From Nocardioides sambongensis (GTDB lineage Bacteria; Actinomycetota; Actinomycetes; Propionibacteriales; Nocardioidaceae): a stretch of DNA of 64,000 nucleotides. A program made the position numbers and the translations under genes. The stretch lies in the NCBI RefSeq assembly GCF_006494815.1, contig NZ_CP041091.1, positions 2,308,501-2,372,500 of the forward strand. The letters are read 5' to 3'. A model generated the notes under the pieces. That model ran no database searches. It was not told the DNA's origin and saw nothing but the letters and a program-made list of their open reading frames with translations. Positions 36,271 to 46,863 of the stretch are shown piece after piece; within the stretch, counting starts at the first letter, position 1, and each line of letters begins with the position of its first letter.

Positions 36271-36299
36271 AGCCTATTGCGAAGCCGTTGCAACAACAA
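36271..36299 (-). promoter_or_regulatory. Promoter with Nur-type nickel-repressor box ahead of cbiM
   Basis: On the minus strand TTGTTG (36294-36299) and TAGGCT (36271-36276) are spaced 17 nt. The whole spacer, 36277-36293, reads on the plus strand TTGCGA-AGCCG-TTGCAA, matching the tTGCaa-N5-ttGCAA consensus I recall for the Streptomyces nickel regulator Nur. A repressor bound here would block RNA polymerase. Regulation is inferred. Confidence 0.65.
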
Positions 36300-36345
36300 C
36301 TGCCAGTCGCTCGACGGATGCCCACCCGACCTGACTGGAGATGCC

Positions 36346-36825
36346 ATGAGCGCTCGCCTCGCCGCCGGCGACACCGCCCCCGACTTCACGCTCCCCGACG
36401 ACCGGGGCAACCAGGTGTCGCTCGCCGACGCCCGGGCCGAGGGCAAGGTGATCGTCTACTTCTACCCCGCCGCGATGACGCCCGGGTGCACCAAGCAGGC
36501 CTGTGACTTCACCGACTCGCTCGAGTCGTTGCGGGCCGCGGGCTACACGGTGCTCGGGATCTCCAAGGACACCCCGGCCAAGCTCGCCAAGTTCCGTGAG
36601 CGCGACGGGCTGACCATCCCGCTGCTCTCCGACCCCGAGCTGGAGGTGCACCGGGCGTTCGGCGCGTTCGGCGAGAAGAAGCTCTACGGGAAGGTCGTCG
36701 AGGGCGTCATCCGCTCCACCTTCGTGGTCGACTCCGACGGCACGGTGGAGCTGGCGCAGTACAACGTGAAGGCCACGGGCCACGTCGCCAAGCTGCGCCG
36801 CGACCTGGGGCTGGACGCCGGCTGA
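36346..36825 (+). CDS. bcp: Thioredoxin-dependent peroxiredoxin, Bcp/PrxQ type
   Basis: 159 residues. APDFTLPDDRGNQVSL opens the fold. YFYPAAMTPGCTKQACDF holds the peroxidatic cysteine (residue 48) and a resolving cysteine five residues later, the PrxQ arrangement. It reduces hydrogen peroxide and alkyl hydroperoxides in the cytoplasm. The usual PxxxTPGC has an alanine variant (PAAMTPGC). ATG 36346 follows GGAG by 5 nt. It diverges from the nickel transporter. Confidence 0.9.
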   Translation: MSARLAAGDTAPDFTLPDDRGNQVSLADARAEGKVIVYFYPAAMTPGCTKQACDFTDSLESLRAAGYTVLGISKDTPAKLAKFRERDGLTIPLLSDPELEVHRAFGAFGEKKLYGKVVEGVIRSTFVVDSDGTVELAQYNVKATGHVAKLRRDLGLDAG

Positions 36826-36880
36826 TCCGGGCCCGGCAGGGCTGGGATGATGTCCCCGGACGGGCGCTGCTCGTCCGATC

Positions 36881-36961
36881 GCCGGAGTGGTGGAACGGCA
36901 GACACGCAGGTTTTAGGTACCTGTGCCTCAGGGCGTGCGGGTTCGACTCCCGCCTTCGGCA
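36881..36961 (+). tRNA. tRNA-Leu (anticodon UAG)
   Basis: Acceptor arms GCCGGAG and CTTCGGC pair over 7 positions (one G-T). The anticodon stem CAGGT/ACCTG encloses loop TTTAGGT, giving UAG, which reads CUA. T-arm GCGGG-TTCGACT-CCCGC is perfect, with a short variable arm before it. The discriminator base is A, as in leucine tRNAs. No CCA is encoded. No integrase lies next to it. Confidence 0.92.
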
Positions 36962-37036
36962 CCCTCTCCCGACCCCGTCGGTCCCGACCCCGACCCGTCG
37001 GTCTCCCGGACTAAGGGTCGGGCCGGTCCCGACCGG

Positions 37037-37654
37037 TCAGCCGAGCAGCGCCGCGACCTGCGGCGCGATCTCGCGCAACGCCCGGCCGCGGTGCGAGATC
37101 GCGTCCTTCTCCTCGCGGGCGAGCTCGGCGGTGGTGACGTCCGGGCGCTCGTCGGCGACGAACAGCACGTCGTAGCCGAAGCCGCCGGCGCCGCGGACCT
37201 CGCGGACCACCGCGCCGTCCATCCGCCCCTCGACCACCAGCTCGTGACCGTCGGGGCGGACGAAGGCCACCGCGCAGACGAAGTGCGCGCCTCGGCGCTC
37301 GTCGGGGACGTCGGCCAGCTGAGCGAGCAGCAGCTCGTTGTTGCGGGCATCGGACTTCGGCGGGCCGCTCCACCGCGCGGAGAGCACTCCGGGCATTCCG
37401 TTCAACGCGTCGACGCAGAGGCCGGAGTCGTCCGCGATCGCCGGCAGGCCGGTGGCCGCGACCGACGCGCGGGCCTTGAGCAGCGCGTTGCCGGCGAAGG
37501 TCGGCTCGTCCTCGACCGGCTCGTCGAAGGGGGTCACGTCGTCCAGACCCAGCACCGTCACCGACGGCAGGTGCTGCACCAGGATGCGGTGCATCTCCTC
37601 GAGCTTCTTCGCGTTGCGGGTGGCCACCACCACGCGCGGGCTGTCGGTGCTCAT
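37037..37654 (-). CDS. rdgB: Non-canonical purine NTP pyrophosphatase (RdgB/HAM1)
   Basis: 205 residues. VVVATRNAKKLEEM binds the triphosphate, ADDSGLCVDAL carries the catalytic aspartates, FGYDVLF and KDAISHRGRAL are the conserved C-terminal blocks. It hydrolyses ITP, dITP and XTP to monophosphates to keep them out of DNA and RNA. It lies directly after rph, in the same order as in Mycobacterium. Start ATG 37654, stop at 37037, family-typical length. Confidence 0.93.
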   Translation of the reverse strand: MSTDSPRVVVATRNAKKLEEMHRILVQHLPSVTVLGLDDVTPFDEPVEDEPTFAGNALLKARASVAATGLPAIADDSGLCVDALNGMPGVLSARWSGPPKSDARNNELLLAQLADVPDERRGAHFVCAVAFVRPDGHELVVEGRMDGAVVREVRGAGGFGYDVLFVADERPDVTTAELAREEKDAISHRGRALREIAPQVAALLG

Positions 37655-37666
37655 CCCGGTCCCGCC

Positions 37667-38392
37667 TCAGCCGGCGGCGGGCGCGGCCAGCGCCTCGGCC
37701 TGCAGCCGGGTGAGGTCGGCACAGCCCCGCTCGGCCAACCCGAGCAGGGCGTCCAGCTCCGAGCGGTCGAACGCCGCCCCCTCGGCGGTGCCCTGCACCT
37801 CGACGAACCTGCCGTCGCCGGTCATCACCACGTTCATGTCGGTCTCGGCACGCACGTCCTCGACGTAGGGGAGGTCCAGGCGCGGAACGCCGTCGATGAT
37901 CCCGACGCTGACCGCGGCCACCGAGCCGGTCAGCGCCTTCGGCACACCCAGGGTGGCGCAGGCGTCGGCCAGCGCGACGTACGCCCCGGTGATCGCGGCG
38001 GTGCGGGTCCCGCCATCGGCCTGCAGCACGTCGCAGTCGATCTGGATGGTGTTCTCCCCGAGCGCGGCGTCGTCGATGACCGCCCGCAGCGAGCGACCGA
38101 TCAGCCGGCTGATCTCGTGGGTGCGGCCGCCGATGCGGCCCTTCACCGACTCCCGCGCCGAGCGGGTGTTCGTCGCGGCCGGCAGCATCGCGTACTCGGC
38201 GGTGACCCAGCCCAGGCCGGAGCCCTTCCGCCACCGCGGGACGCCCTCGGACGCCGATGCCGCGCACAGCACCCGGGTGCGACCGAACTCGACCAGCACC
38301 GAGCCGGCCGGGTGGTCCAGCCAGTTCCGGGTGATGGTGATGCTGCGCAGCTCGTCGTCGGCGCGGCCGTCCTCGCGGGGAGTTGTCGTCAT
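37667..38392 (-). CDS. rph: Ribonuclease PH
   Basis: 241 residues, full length. [55 protein letters not shown] and [18 protein letters not shown] are the canonical blocks; the paired aspartates in the last site bind metal. The enzyme trims tRNA 3' ends with phosphate. A TAACTT hexamer (38401-38406 on the minus strand) ends 8 nt before ATG 38392 and no ribosome site is seen, so a leaderless transcript is possible. Followed 12 nt later by rdgB. Confidence 0.94.
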   Translation of the reverse strand: MTTTPREDGRADDELRSITITRNWLDHPAGSVLVEFGRTRVLCAASASEGVPRWRKGSGLGWVTAEYAMLPAATNTRSARESVKGRIGGRTHEISRLIGRSLRAVIDDAALGENTIQIDCDVLQADGGTRTAAITGAYVALADACATLGVPKALTGSVAAVSVGIIDGVPRLDLPYVEDVRAETDMNVVMTGDGRFVEVQGTAEGAAFDRSELDALLGLAERGCADLTRLQAEALAAPAAG

Positions 38393-38426
38393 GACACCGC
38401 AAGTTACCGGTCCGCGCCGACGAGCC

Positions 38427-39230
38427 TCACTTCACCTCGGCGCGCAGGATCCGGTAGAGACCGCCGGCCAGCGGGAGGCCGATCCAGATCACGCCCGAGA
38501 CCAGCAGCTTGGCCCACTCCTCGCCGGTGTTCAGCTCCCAGTCGACCAGCGGCTGCAGTGCCGCCTGGAAGTTGAACCACTCGAGCAGGTCGCCCAGCCA
38601 GTCGCGCAGCGAGCCGACCGCGAACAGCACCGTGGGGACGATGTACCAATAGATGAAGAAGACCACGATCGCCGCCGGGGTGTTCAGCAGCAGCGCCCCG
38701 AACGCGAAGCCCAGCGCCATGGTCAGCAGCTGCGAGACCAGGAATGCGATCGCCAGCTTGGCGTCGAAGTCCCACTCGGTCAGCTCGGGCTGGACGAGCT
38801 CGCAGATCCCGGTGCCGACCACGCCGATCACCAGCATCGCGACCATGGTGAGCGCCGCGTAGACCGCGGAGACGGCGAGCTTGGCGCCGACCACCCGGGA
38901 GCGGCGCGGTTCGAGGGCGAAGCTGACCATCGCGCTGCGCTGGGACCACTCGCTGGTCACCAGCAGGATCGCGAGCACCGGCAGCAGCAGCGAGGTGATC
39001 CCACCGGCGGTGTAGGCGAAGTCGCTCCACAGGATCGACGTCTCCTGGACCAGCGTGGCGATCAGGATGAAGCCCTCGACCAGCGCCACCAGGATGCCGA
39101 TCGTGGCCAGCAGCCAGAATCCGGCGCGGGTGTCGTAGGACTTGCGGAACTCGACCCGGACCTGGCGCCAGAACGGGATCGGCGCGGTGCCCGAGACGTC
39201 CAGGTGCAGCGGGGGTGCGGTGGTGCTCAT
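38427..39230 (-). CDS. ABC-2 type transporter permease
   Basis: 267 residues with six hydrophobic segments ([36 protein letters not shown] and onward). It begins with a cytoplasmic stretch ([19 protein letters not shown]), and [18 protein letters not shown] is a typical coupling region of NatB/ABC-2 exporters. It forms an efflux or lipid/peptide resistance exporter with the ATPase whose stop overlaps its ATG (ATGA at 39227-39230). Substrate unknown. A divergent two-component system next door probably controls it. Confidence 0.82.
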   Translation of the reverse strand: MSTTAPPLHLDVSGTAPIPFWRQVRVEFRKSYDTRAGFWLLATIGILVALVEGFILIATLVQETSILWSDFAYTAGGITSLLLPVLAILLVTSEWSQRSAMVSFALEPRRSRVVGAKLAVSAVYAALTMVAMLVIGVVGTGICELVQPELTEWDFDAKLAIAFLVSQLLTMALGFAFGALLLNTPAAIVVFFIYWYIVPTVLFAVGSLRDWLGDLLEWFNFQAALQPLVDWELNTGEEWAKLLVSGVIWIGLPLAGGLYRILRAEVK

Positions 39231-40137
39231 GCCGGGGCTCCGATCTGGTCGCGCTGGTTGGAGGAGGTGAGCTCGAGGAAGAGGTCCTCGAGGTTGGCGC
39301 CGCCGTCGCGCAGGTCGGTCAGCACCACCTGCGCGGAGAGCGCCGTCCGGCCGACCTGCTCCGGCGTCGCCGACACCTTCAGCCCGCCGCCCGCGGGGTG
39401 ACGGGGTGACCCGCCGCCTCCAGGGCGGCGCTCAGCGCCGCGTTGTCGAGCGAGGTCACCAACGTGCTGGCCGTGCCGACCCGCGAGGCCATCAGCGAGG
39501 CCCGGTCACCCTGCGCGACGATCCGGCCGTTGCCGATCAGGATCATCTCGTCCGCGATCAGCTCCACCTCGTGCAGCAGGTGACTGGAGAGCAGCACGGT
39601 GCCGCCGCGGTCGGCGTACCCCTTCAGCAGGCCGCGCATCCACCGGATGCCCGCCGGGTCCAGGCCGTTGGCCGGCTCGTCGAGGATCAGCACCGACGGG
39701 TCGCCCAGCAGGGCGTGGGCGATGCCGAGCCGCTGCTTCATGCCGAGGGAGTAGTTGCGCAGCCGGCGCTTGGCCTCGCTCTTGGTGAGGCCGACCAGCT
39801 CCAGCATCTGGTCGACCCGGGACGACGGCAGCCCCATCGTGGTGGCACCGAGCGCCAGGATCTCGCGGCCGGTGCGGCCGGCGTGCTGTGCCGAGGCGTC
39901 CAGCAGCACGCCCACGTGACGTCCCGGGTTCGGGATGTGGCGGAAGTCGTGCCCGCCGATCGTGACCTGGCCGCGGGTGGGCAGGGTGAGGCCCACCATC
40001 ACCCGCATCGTGGTGGTCTTCCCGGCGCCGTTGGGACCCAGGAAGCCGGTGACACGGCCCGGTTGGCAGGTGAAGCTGACATCGTCCACGGCGGTGAACC
40101 CGCCGTAGGTCTTGGTGAGGTGATCGACCTGGATCAT
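39227..40137 (-). pseudogene. ABC transporter ATPase (ABC-2 exporter), frameshifted near the C-terminus
   Basis: About 303 residues when repaired. Walker A GPNGAGKTTT near residue 38, signature YSLGMKQRLGIA, Walker B VLILDEPANGLDP and the H-loop SSHLLHE are intact. After AAGHPVTP the frame is lost at GGGG 39395-39398; one added base gives GGLKVSATPEQVGR and a tail with LEDLFLELT, the standard C-terminus of these exporters, ending in an ATGA overlap with the permease. ATG 40137. Probably intact in the organism. Confidence 0.8.
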
Positions 40138-40268
40138 GCCCCTAGCCTGCCCGACGCCCCTGCGCCACGCACGGGACCCTGGGCGACGCCGCGCCGACGA
40201 AAGTAGGGGGTGGTCCCGGACCGCGGGCGCTGTCCGGCCCCTGCCGAGGGTGCCTAGGCTGCTGACTC
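40138..40268. promoter_or_regulatory. Divergent promoter region between ABC exporter and two-component genes
   Basis: On the plus strand TAGGCT at 40255-40260 ends 8 nt before GTG 40269 with no ribosome site, fitting a leaderless start. The regulator at 41420 probably binds in this 131-nt gap. Confidence 0.45.
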
Positions 40269-41423
40269 GTGACCCGCACCGACGCCCCGTGGCAGCCACG
40301 GCTGCACTGGTGGAGCCATCTGTGGCGGTACCTGCTGTGCCTGGTGATCGGGATGTCCACCTGGCTGCCGGTGATGGAGGCGCAGGCCGAGCGGCGGCCG
40401 GGTCTGTTCTGGCTGGACATCGCGGTGGCGGTACTGGCCGGGGTGCTGGTGTGGTTCCGGCGACGCCGGCCCCTCGCCATCGCCGTGGCGCTGTGCCTGC
40501 TCACCCCGTTCACCTCGCTCGGCGCGGGCTTCATCGCGCTGGGCAGCATCTCGCTGGCCACCCGCCGGGTGTGGTGGGAGCTGGTCGTGGTGGCGGTGCT
40601 GAACATGGCCGGCACCGTCGGGTACTACGCGGTGCAGCCGGTCACCGAGGCGGAGCCGATCTGGCTGCTCGCCGTGTTCACCGTGCTGATGGTCGCGGCC
40701 AGCCTGGCCTTCGGCATGTTCATCGGCTCCCGCCGCGAGCTGGTCTGGACCTTGGAGGAGCGGGCGCGGACCGCGGAGGCCGAGCGGGACCGCCGGGCGG
40801 CGCAGGCCCGCTCCGGCGAGCGGACCCGGATCGCCCGCGAGATGCACGACGTGCTCGCGCACCGGATCTCCCAGATCTCGATGCACGCCGGCGCGCTGAC
40901 CTACCGCGAGGACCTCTCCGCGGCGGAGATGCGCGCGAGCGCCACGGTGATCCAGCAGAAGGCGCACGAGGCGCTGACCGACCTGCGCGAGGTGCTCGGG
41001 GTGCTGCGCGACGACAGCGGGGCGCTGTCCGGGCCGCAGCCCACCTACGCCGACGTCGCGGACCTGGTGGAGGCCGCCCGGGCCGCCGGCGCCAGCATCC
41101 GGTACGACGCGCGCGTCGCCGATGCCGACCGGATGCCCGAGCAGGTCGGGCGGACCGTCTTCCGCGTGGTCCAGGAGGGCATCACCAACGCGACCAAGCA
41201 CGCACCGGGAGCGACGCTGCGGATCACCGTCGACGGGGACGAGGTGGACGGCGTCACGGTGCTGCTGCGCAACCCGGTCGGGTTCGGCCCCACCCGCACC
41301 CCGGGCAGCGGCCTGGGCCTGGTCGGGCTGACCGAGCGCGCCGAGGTGAGCGGGGGCAGCCTGCGGCACGGCACCACCGACGCGGGCTTCGAGCTGCGCG
41401 CCTGGCTACCGTGGTCCGCGTGA
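40269..41423 (+). CDS. NarL-family sensor histidine kinase (DesK-like)
   Basis: 384 residues. About four to five membrane helices in the first 160 residues form the sensor with almost no extracytoplasmic loop. A HisKA_3 dimerisation helix follows with REMHDVLAHRISQISMHAGAL (phosphorylated histidine near residue 200), then an ATPase domain with QEGITNATKHAPG and GSGLGLVGLTERAEVSGG. It phosphorylates the response regulator whose GTG overlaps its stop (GTGA). Lies divergent to an ABC-2 exporter, the usual arrangement for envelope-stress or antibiotic-sensing systems. Signal unknown. Confidence 0.86.
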   Translation: MTRTDAPWQPRLHWWSHLWRYLLCLVIGMSTWLPVMEAQAERRPGLFWLDIAVAVLAGVLVWFRRRRPLAIAVALCLLTPFTSLGAGFIALGSISLATRRVWWELVVVAVLNMAGTVGYYAVQPVTEAEPIWLLAVFTVLMVAASLAFGMFIGSRRELVWTLEERARTAEAERDRRAAQARSGERTRIAREMHDVLAHRISQISMHAGALTYREDLSAAEMRASATVIQQKAHEALTDLREVLGVLRDDSGALSGPQPTYADVADLVEAARAAGASIRYDARVADADRMPEQVGRTVFRVVQEGITNATKHAPGATLRITVDGDEVDGVTVLLRNPVGFGPTRTPGSGLGLVGLTERAEVSGGSLRHGTTDAGFELRAWLPWSA

Positions 41424-42073
41424 GCTCCCCGATCCGAATCCTGATCGTCGACGACGACCCGCTGGTCCGCTCGGCACTGGCGCTGATGCTCGGTGGACAG
41501 CCGGACCTCGAGGTGGTCGGCGAGGCCGTCGACGGCCGGGACGGGCTCGACCAGGCCCGGTCGCTGAGCCCGCACGTGGTGCTGATGGACATCCGGATGC
41601 CGCGGATGGACGGGCTGAGCGCGGCCTCGGCGCTGCTGGCGGACCCGCAACCGCCCAAGCTGATCGTGCTGACCACCTTCGACGCCGACGAGCACGTCGT
41701 CTCCGCGCTCCGCGCCGGCGCCGCCGGCTTCCTGCTCAAGGACACCCCGCCGCCGGAGATCGTGGCCTCGATCCGCAAGGTGGTCGACGGCGAGCCGATG
41801 CTCTCCCCCTCGGTGACCCGGCGCCTGATCGAGCGTCTCAACGACCCCTCCCAGGGCCGCACCGCCCGGGCCCGGGCGCGGCTGGCCGGGCTGACCGAGC
41901 GTGAGCGCGAGGTGGCCGGCGCGGTGGGACGCGGCCTGAGCAACGCCGAGATCGCGGCCGAGCTGCACCTCTCGGTGCCGACGGTGAAGGCGCACGTCTC
42001 CCGCCTCTTCGACAAGCTGGGCGCGACCAACCGGGTGCAGATCGCGATCTGCGTGCACGACGCAGGAGCGTGA
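41420..42073 (+). CDS. NarL/LuxR-family response regulator
   Basis: 217 residues. Receiver domain: ILIVDDDPLVRSA, phospho-aspartate in VVLMDIRMPRMDG (near residue 54), and LLKDTPP with the conserved lysine. C-terminal LuxR-type helix-turn-helix: LTEREREVAGAVGRGLSNAEIAAEL and VKAHVSRLFDKLGA. GTG 41420 overlaps the kinase TGA. Likely target is the divergent exporter promoter at 40138-40268. Confidence 0.9.
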   Translation: MSSPIRILIVDDDPLVRSALALMLGGQPDLEVVGEAVDGRDGLDQARSLSPHVVLMDIRMPRMDGLSAASALLADPQPPKLIVLTTFDADEHVVSALRAGAAGFLLKDTPPPEIVASIRKVVDGEPMLSPSVTRRLIERLNDPSQGRTARARARLAGLTEREREVAGAVGRGLSNAEIAAELHLSVPTVKAHVSRLFDKLGATNRVQIAICVHDAGA

Positions 42074-42107
42074 CCACGAGCGCTGTGGCGGCAGCCGTCG
42101 CGTCAGC

Positions 42108-42896
42108 TCACAGGTCGTAGACGGCGCCGGCCGCGGCCAGCTCGCACGGGCCGTCGAAGGCGGAGACCGCCTCGGCGAAGATGCCCTCCGCCTCGTGCCA
42201 CGGGGGCACGTGGGTCACCACCAGGCGTCGTACCCCGGCCTTGGTGGCGGCCTCCCCCGCCTCGACGCCGGTCAGGTGCAGGTTCGGCGGGTTGTCGTCG
42301 CCGTCGCGGAAGGACGCCTCGCAGAGGAACAGGTCGGCGTCCGCGGCGATGTCGAGCAGCGCCGGCGTGGGGCCGGTGTCGCCGGAGTAGGACACCACCT
42401 TGCCGTGGGCGGAGACCCGCATCGCCCAGGCCGGCACCGGGTGGTCCACCTCGGCGGCCTCGACGGTGAACGGGCCGACGGTGAACGGCTCGGCGGAGAA
42501 CGTGCGGAACTCGAACTCCTCGCGCATGCCCGGCTTGCGGGGCAGGTCGTAGGCGCGGGCCAGCCGGCGCGCGGTGCCCTTCGGACCCCACACCGGGATC
42601 CGGGGCTGCTGACCGCTCGGGTGGTACTTCCGCAGTACGTAGTAGCTGGTCATGTCGACGCAGTGGTCGGCGTGCAGGTGGCTGAGCAGCACCGCGTCGA
42701 TGGCGAGCGGATCGACGTAGCGCTGCAGCGCGCCGAGCGCTCCGTTGCCGAGGTCGAGCACCAGGCTCCACACCCGCGACGGGTCGTCCGGGTCGCGGGT
42801 CTGCACCAGATAGCTGCTCGCCGGCGAGCCCGGCCCCGGGTAGGAACCCGAGCAGCCGACCACCGTCACCCGCATCCCGCCGACCGGCACGTTCAT
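42108..42896 (-). CDS. MBL-fold metallohydrolase (Rv1339-like phosphodiesterase)
   Basis: 262 residues. [22 protein letters not shown] begins the fold and [12 protein letters not shown] is the HxHxDH metal site. [13 protein letters not shown] and VVTHVPPWH complete the ligands. The homologue in the same position in M. tuberculosis, Rv1339, has been described as an atypical cyclic-nucleotide phosphodiesterase; whether this one acts on cAMP is not shown here. ATG 42896 has GGAGG 6 nt upstream and overlaps the murI stop (ATGA). Confidence 0.87.
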   Translation of the reverse strand: MNVPVGGMRVTVVGCSGSYPGPGSPASSYLVQTRDPDDPSRVWSLVLDLGNGALGALQRYVDPLAIDAVLLSHLHADHCVDMTSYYVLRKYHPSGQQPRIPVWGPKGTARRLARAYDLPRKPGMREEFEFRTFSAEPFTVGPFTVEAAEVDHPVPAWAMRVSAHGKVVSYSGDTGPTPALLDIAADADLFLCEASFRDGDDNPPNLHLTGVEAGEAATKAGVRRLVVTHVPPWHEAEGIFAEAVSAFDGPCELAAAGAVYDL

Positions 42897-43729
42897 GCAA
42901 GACCTCCTGCGTACTGCCCCGCCGCGACGAGCTCCGAGCCGAGGAAGCGGCGACCGATGGTGGCGAACTCCGCCGGGGAGCCCGTGGTGGTGAAGGAGTG
43001 GGTCGGCTCCCCGCCGGGCCGCATCAGGCCCCGGTCGGCGAGCACGTGGTAGAGCGACTTCGCACTCTCCTCCGCGCTGCTCACCAAGGTGACTCCCTCC
43101 CCCATCACGTAGGAGATCACGCCGGTGAGCAGGGGGTAGTGGGTGCAGCCCAGGATCAGCGTGTCGATGTCCAGCTCGATCAGCGGGTCCAGGTACTCGT
43201 GCGCGATCGCGAGCAGCTCGTCGCCGCCGGTGACGCCCTCCTCCACGAAGTCGACGAAGCGCGGGCAGGCGCGGGTGGTCAGGTCCAGGTGGGGTGCGGC
43301 GGCGAGGGCGTCCTCGTAGGCCATCGACTCGGCGGTCGCCCGGGTGCAGATCACCCCGACCCGGCCGTTGCGGGTGGCGGCGACGGCGCGGCGGGCGGCC
43401 GGCAGGATCACCTCGACCACCGGGACGTCGTACCTCTCCCGGGCGTCGCGGAGCATCGCGGCGCTGGCGGAGTTGCAGGCGATGACCAGCGCCTTCACGC
43501 CCTGCGCGACGAGGTGGTCGAGACACTCGAGCGCATACTCGCGCACCTCGGCGATCTTCTTCGGGCCGTACGGCTGCCGGGCGGTGTCTCCGAGGTAGGT
43601 GATCGACTCGTGCGGCAGCTGGTCGATCACCGACCGGGCCACGGTCAGCCCACCGAATCCCGAGTCGAAGATGCCGATCGGCGCATCGACGATCTCGTCG
43701 GCCACGGCGTCGGGGTCCTGCTGCTGCAC
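42893..43729 (-). CDS. murI: Glutamate racemase
   Basis: 278 residues. [28 protein letters not shown] with the first catalytic cysteine, and [11 protein letters not shown] with the second, are all present. It makes D-glutamate for peptidoglycan in the cytoplasm. The N-terminal extension ([16 protein letters not shown]) is a little longer than usual. GTG 43729 has no ribosome site, but TAGGGT (minus strand, 43736-43741) ends 6 nt before it, so a leaderless transcript is likely. Translation is coupled to the MBL gene. Confidence 0.94.
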   Translation of the reverse strand: MQQQDPDAVADEIVDAPIGIFDSGFGGLTVARSVIDQLPHESITYLGDTARQPYGPKKIAEVREYALECLDHLVAQGVKALVIACNSASAAMLRDARERYDVPVVEVILPAARRAVAATRNGRVGVICTRATAESMAYEDALAAAPHLDLTTRACPRFVDFVEEGVTGGDELLAIAHEYLDPLIELDIDTLILGCTHYPLLTGVISYVMGEGVTLVSSAEESAKSLYHVLADRGLMRPGGEPTHSFTTTGSPAEFATIGRRFLGSELVAAGQYAGGLA

Positions 43730-43814
43730 CGTCCCACCCTAGAACGTCCGGGCGGCGACCGGTCGGATTCAGGACGCAGGTCACGTCCGGCTGGCCAAGC
43801 CCTAGGCTGCCGGT

Positions 43815-44866
43815 GTGACCACATCGGCCGCTCCGGTCCGGGCCGTCGTCGCCGCCCTCGCGGTGGTGCTGCTCACCCCCCTCGCCGCCTGTACGACGTC
43901 CGCCAGCGCGCCCCGGACGCGGAGCGTGACCGCGGCCGGCGCGACCGGCGCGGCCCCGAGGGCCGCGTGCTGGCGATCTCTGTCGACGGGCTGAACCCGA
44001 CCGCGCTGCGGCGGCTGGGCCGGTCGCGCACGCCGGCCCTGCACCGACTGCTGCGCAACGGCGCGGCGACCACCAACGCGCGCACCCAGGTGGAGAGCAC
44101 CTCGACGCTGCCCAACCACACCAGCATGGTGACCGGTCGCCGGGTCGCCGCCGCCCGCGGTGGGCACGGCGTCACCTGGAACACCGACCGGCCCGGCACC
44201 ACCGTCGAGAAGGCCAGCGGCGACCCGCGGGTCGGCTCGGTCTTCTCCGTGGTGCACGCGGCCGGGGGCCGCAACGCGGTGTTCGCGGCGAAGTCGAAGT
44301 TCAGCCTGTTCTCCCGCTCCTGGCCGGCCGCGGTGGACCGTGAGGTGATCCGGCACGGGAAGGACCGGCAGGTGGCCCGCGCACTGCGCCGCGACCTCGC
44401 CCGCCGCACGCGGGCGTTCACCTTCTGGCACCTCGGCATGGTCGACCGGGCCGGCCACGCCCGCGGCTGGATGAGCCGTCCCTACCTGCGCGCGGTCCGG
44501 CGGGCCGACACGATGATCGGCTCCGTGCTGCGGGTGCTGCGCAAGCGGCAGATCACCGACCTGCGGATCGTGCTCACCGCGGACCACGGTGGACGGCCGG
44601 GCACCCGGCACCACGAGGCGATCCGCAACCGGCACAACTACCGGGTGCCGTTCGTCGTCTGGGGCCCCGGCGTCGACGCGGTACGGCTCTATCGGGCCAA
44701 CCCGGACCGGCGCCGTGACCCGCGGACGCGGCGTCCCCGGTTCCGCGGACGCCAGCCGGTCCGCAACGGGGAGCTGGCCAACGTCGCTCTCGACCTGCTC
44801 GGACTCGGCCCGGTGCCGCGCAGCCGGTGGGACCGGCGGCAGGACCTGCGCTGGGTCGACCGGTGA
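43815..44866 (+). pseudogene. Lipoprotein alkaline-phosphatase-superfamily phosphodiesterase, frameshifted
   Basis: About 350 residues when repaired. A lipoprotein signal (VVLLTPLAAC) lies in one frame and the catalytic domain in another. That domain has ISVDGLNPTALRRLG (metal aspartate), STLPNHTSMVTGRR with the threonine nucleophile, FAAKSKFSLF, HLGMVDRAGHARGW and LTADHGGRPGTRHH. The layout is that of type I phosphodiesterase/nucleotide pyrophosphatases. Adding one base in CCCC 43954-43957 joins the parts. TAGGCT at 43803-43808 ends 6 nt before GTG 43815, so it is probably leaderless. Extracytoplasmic; substrate unknown. Confidence 0.78.
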
Positions 44867-44897
44867 GGTCAGCGGGCCGGGTCGCCCCGTCGGCGGG

Positions 44898-45934
<1,037 letters not shown>

Positions 45935-46863
45935 ATGACACAGACAGCGGTGGTCGTCGACGGACTGCGCAAGTCCTACGGCGACAAGGTGGCCGTCGAC
46001 GAGGTGAGCTTCACCGTCGAGACCGGCGAGATCTTCGGCATCCTCGGTCCCAACGGCGCCGGCAAGACGACCACGGTCGAGCTGATCGCGGGCCTGCGCA
46101 CCGGCGACGCCGGGAGCGTCCGGGTGCACGGCCTCGACCCGTGGCGGCAGCGCGGTGCGGTCTCGCGGGTGCTGGGGATCCAGCTCCAGGAGAGCAAGCT
46201 GCAGGAGAAGATCACCGTGCGGGAGGCGCTGCAGCTGTGGTCCTCCTTCTACGACGACCCGGCGCCCTGGTCGCCGCTCGCCGAACGACTCGGGCTGACC
46301 GACCACCTCGATCGCCGCTTCGGCAAGCTCAGCGGCGGCCAGCAGCAGCGTCTGTCGATCGCGCTGGCCCTCGTCGGGGACCCAAGGGTGGCCATCCTCG
46401 ACGAGCTGAGCACCGGGTTGGACCCCCGCGCGCGCCGCGACGTCTGGCAGATCGTCCGCGACCTGCGTGATGCAGGCGTGACGGTGCTGCTGGTCACCCA
46501 CGGGATGGACGAGGCGCAGGAGCTGTGCGACCGGATCGCGATCGTGCAGGACGGCCGGCTGCGGGCACTCGACACGCCCGACGGCCTGATCCGCGCCACC
46601 ACGGCCGCCACCGTCACCTCCTTCCGCGCCGACCGGCCGGTGGATCTCGCCTCCCTGCGTGAGGTGGACGGCGTGACCCAGGTCCGCAGCGACTCCGGCC
46701 GCATCGTCGTGGAAGGCGTGGAGGGAACGGCATGGGGGGCGATCACGACCCTGCGTCGCCTCGACGTCACGCCCCGCGACCTCCGTGTCGTCGACGGCAC
46801 GCTCGACACCGCCTACCTCAACCTGACCGACCACCTCCAGCCCGCCCCGAGGAGACCCGATGA
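45935..46863 (+). pseudogene. ABC transporter ATPase (second ABC-2 exporter), frameshifted at the last codons
   Basis: About 309 residues when repaired. Walker A GPNGAGKTTT (residue about 40), signature LSGGQQQRLSIA, Walker B VAILDELSTGLDP (an L where P is usual) and the H-loop VTHGMDEA are intact. At CCCC 46845-46848 one base is missing; restored, the protein ends HLQPAPEETR with its TGA overlapping the permease ATG at 46860. Without repair the frame runs some 590 nt into the permease, which is not credible. ATG 45935. Exporter substrate unknown. Confidence 0.82.

Noticed and set aside
36199..36345. Possible cobalamin riboswitch ahead of cbiM
   Set aside because: No B12 box or matching structure is visible, and the region instead carries a promoter with a Nur-like site.
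36881..37036. Genomic island inserted at tRNA-Leu
   Set aside because: No integrase, no repeated tRNA 3' end and conserved housekeeping genes follow at once.
42998..44866. Single long protein covering murI antisense and the phosphodiesterase
   Set aside because: The first part is antisense to murI; the real gene starts at GTG 43815 with a lipoprotein signal and one frameshift.
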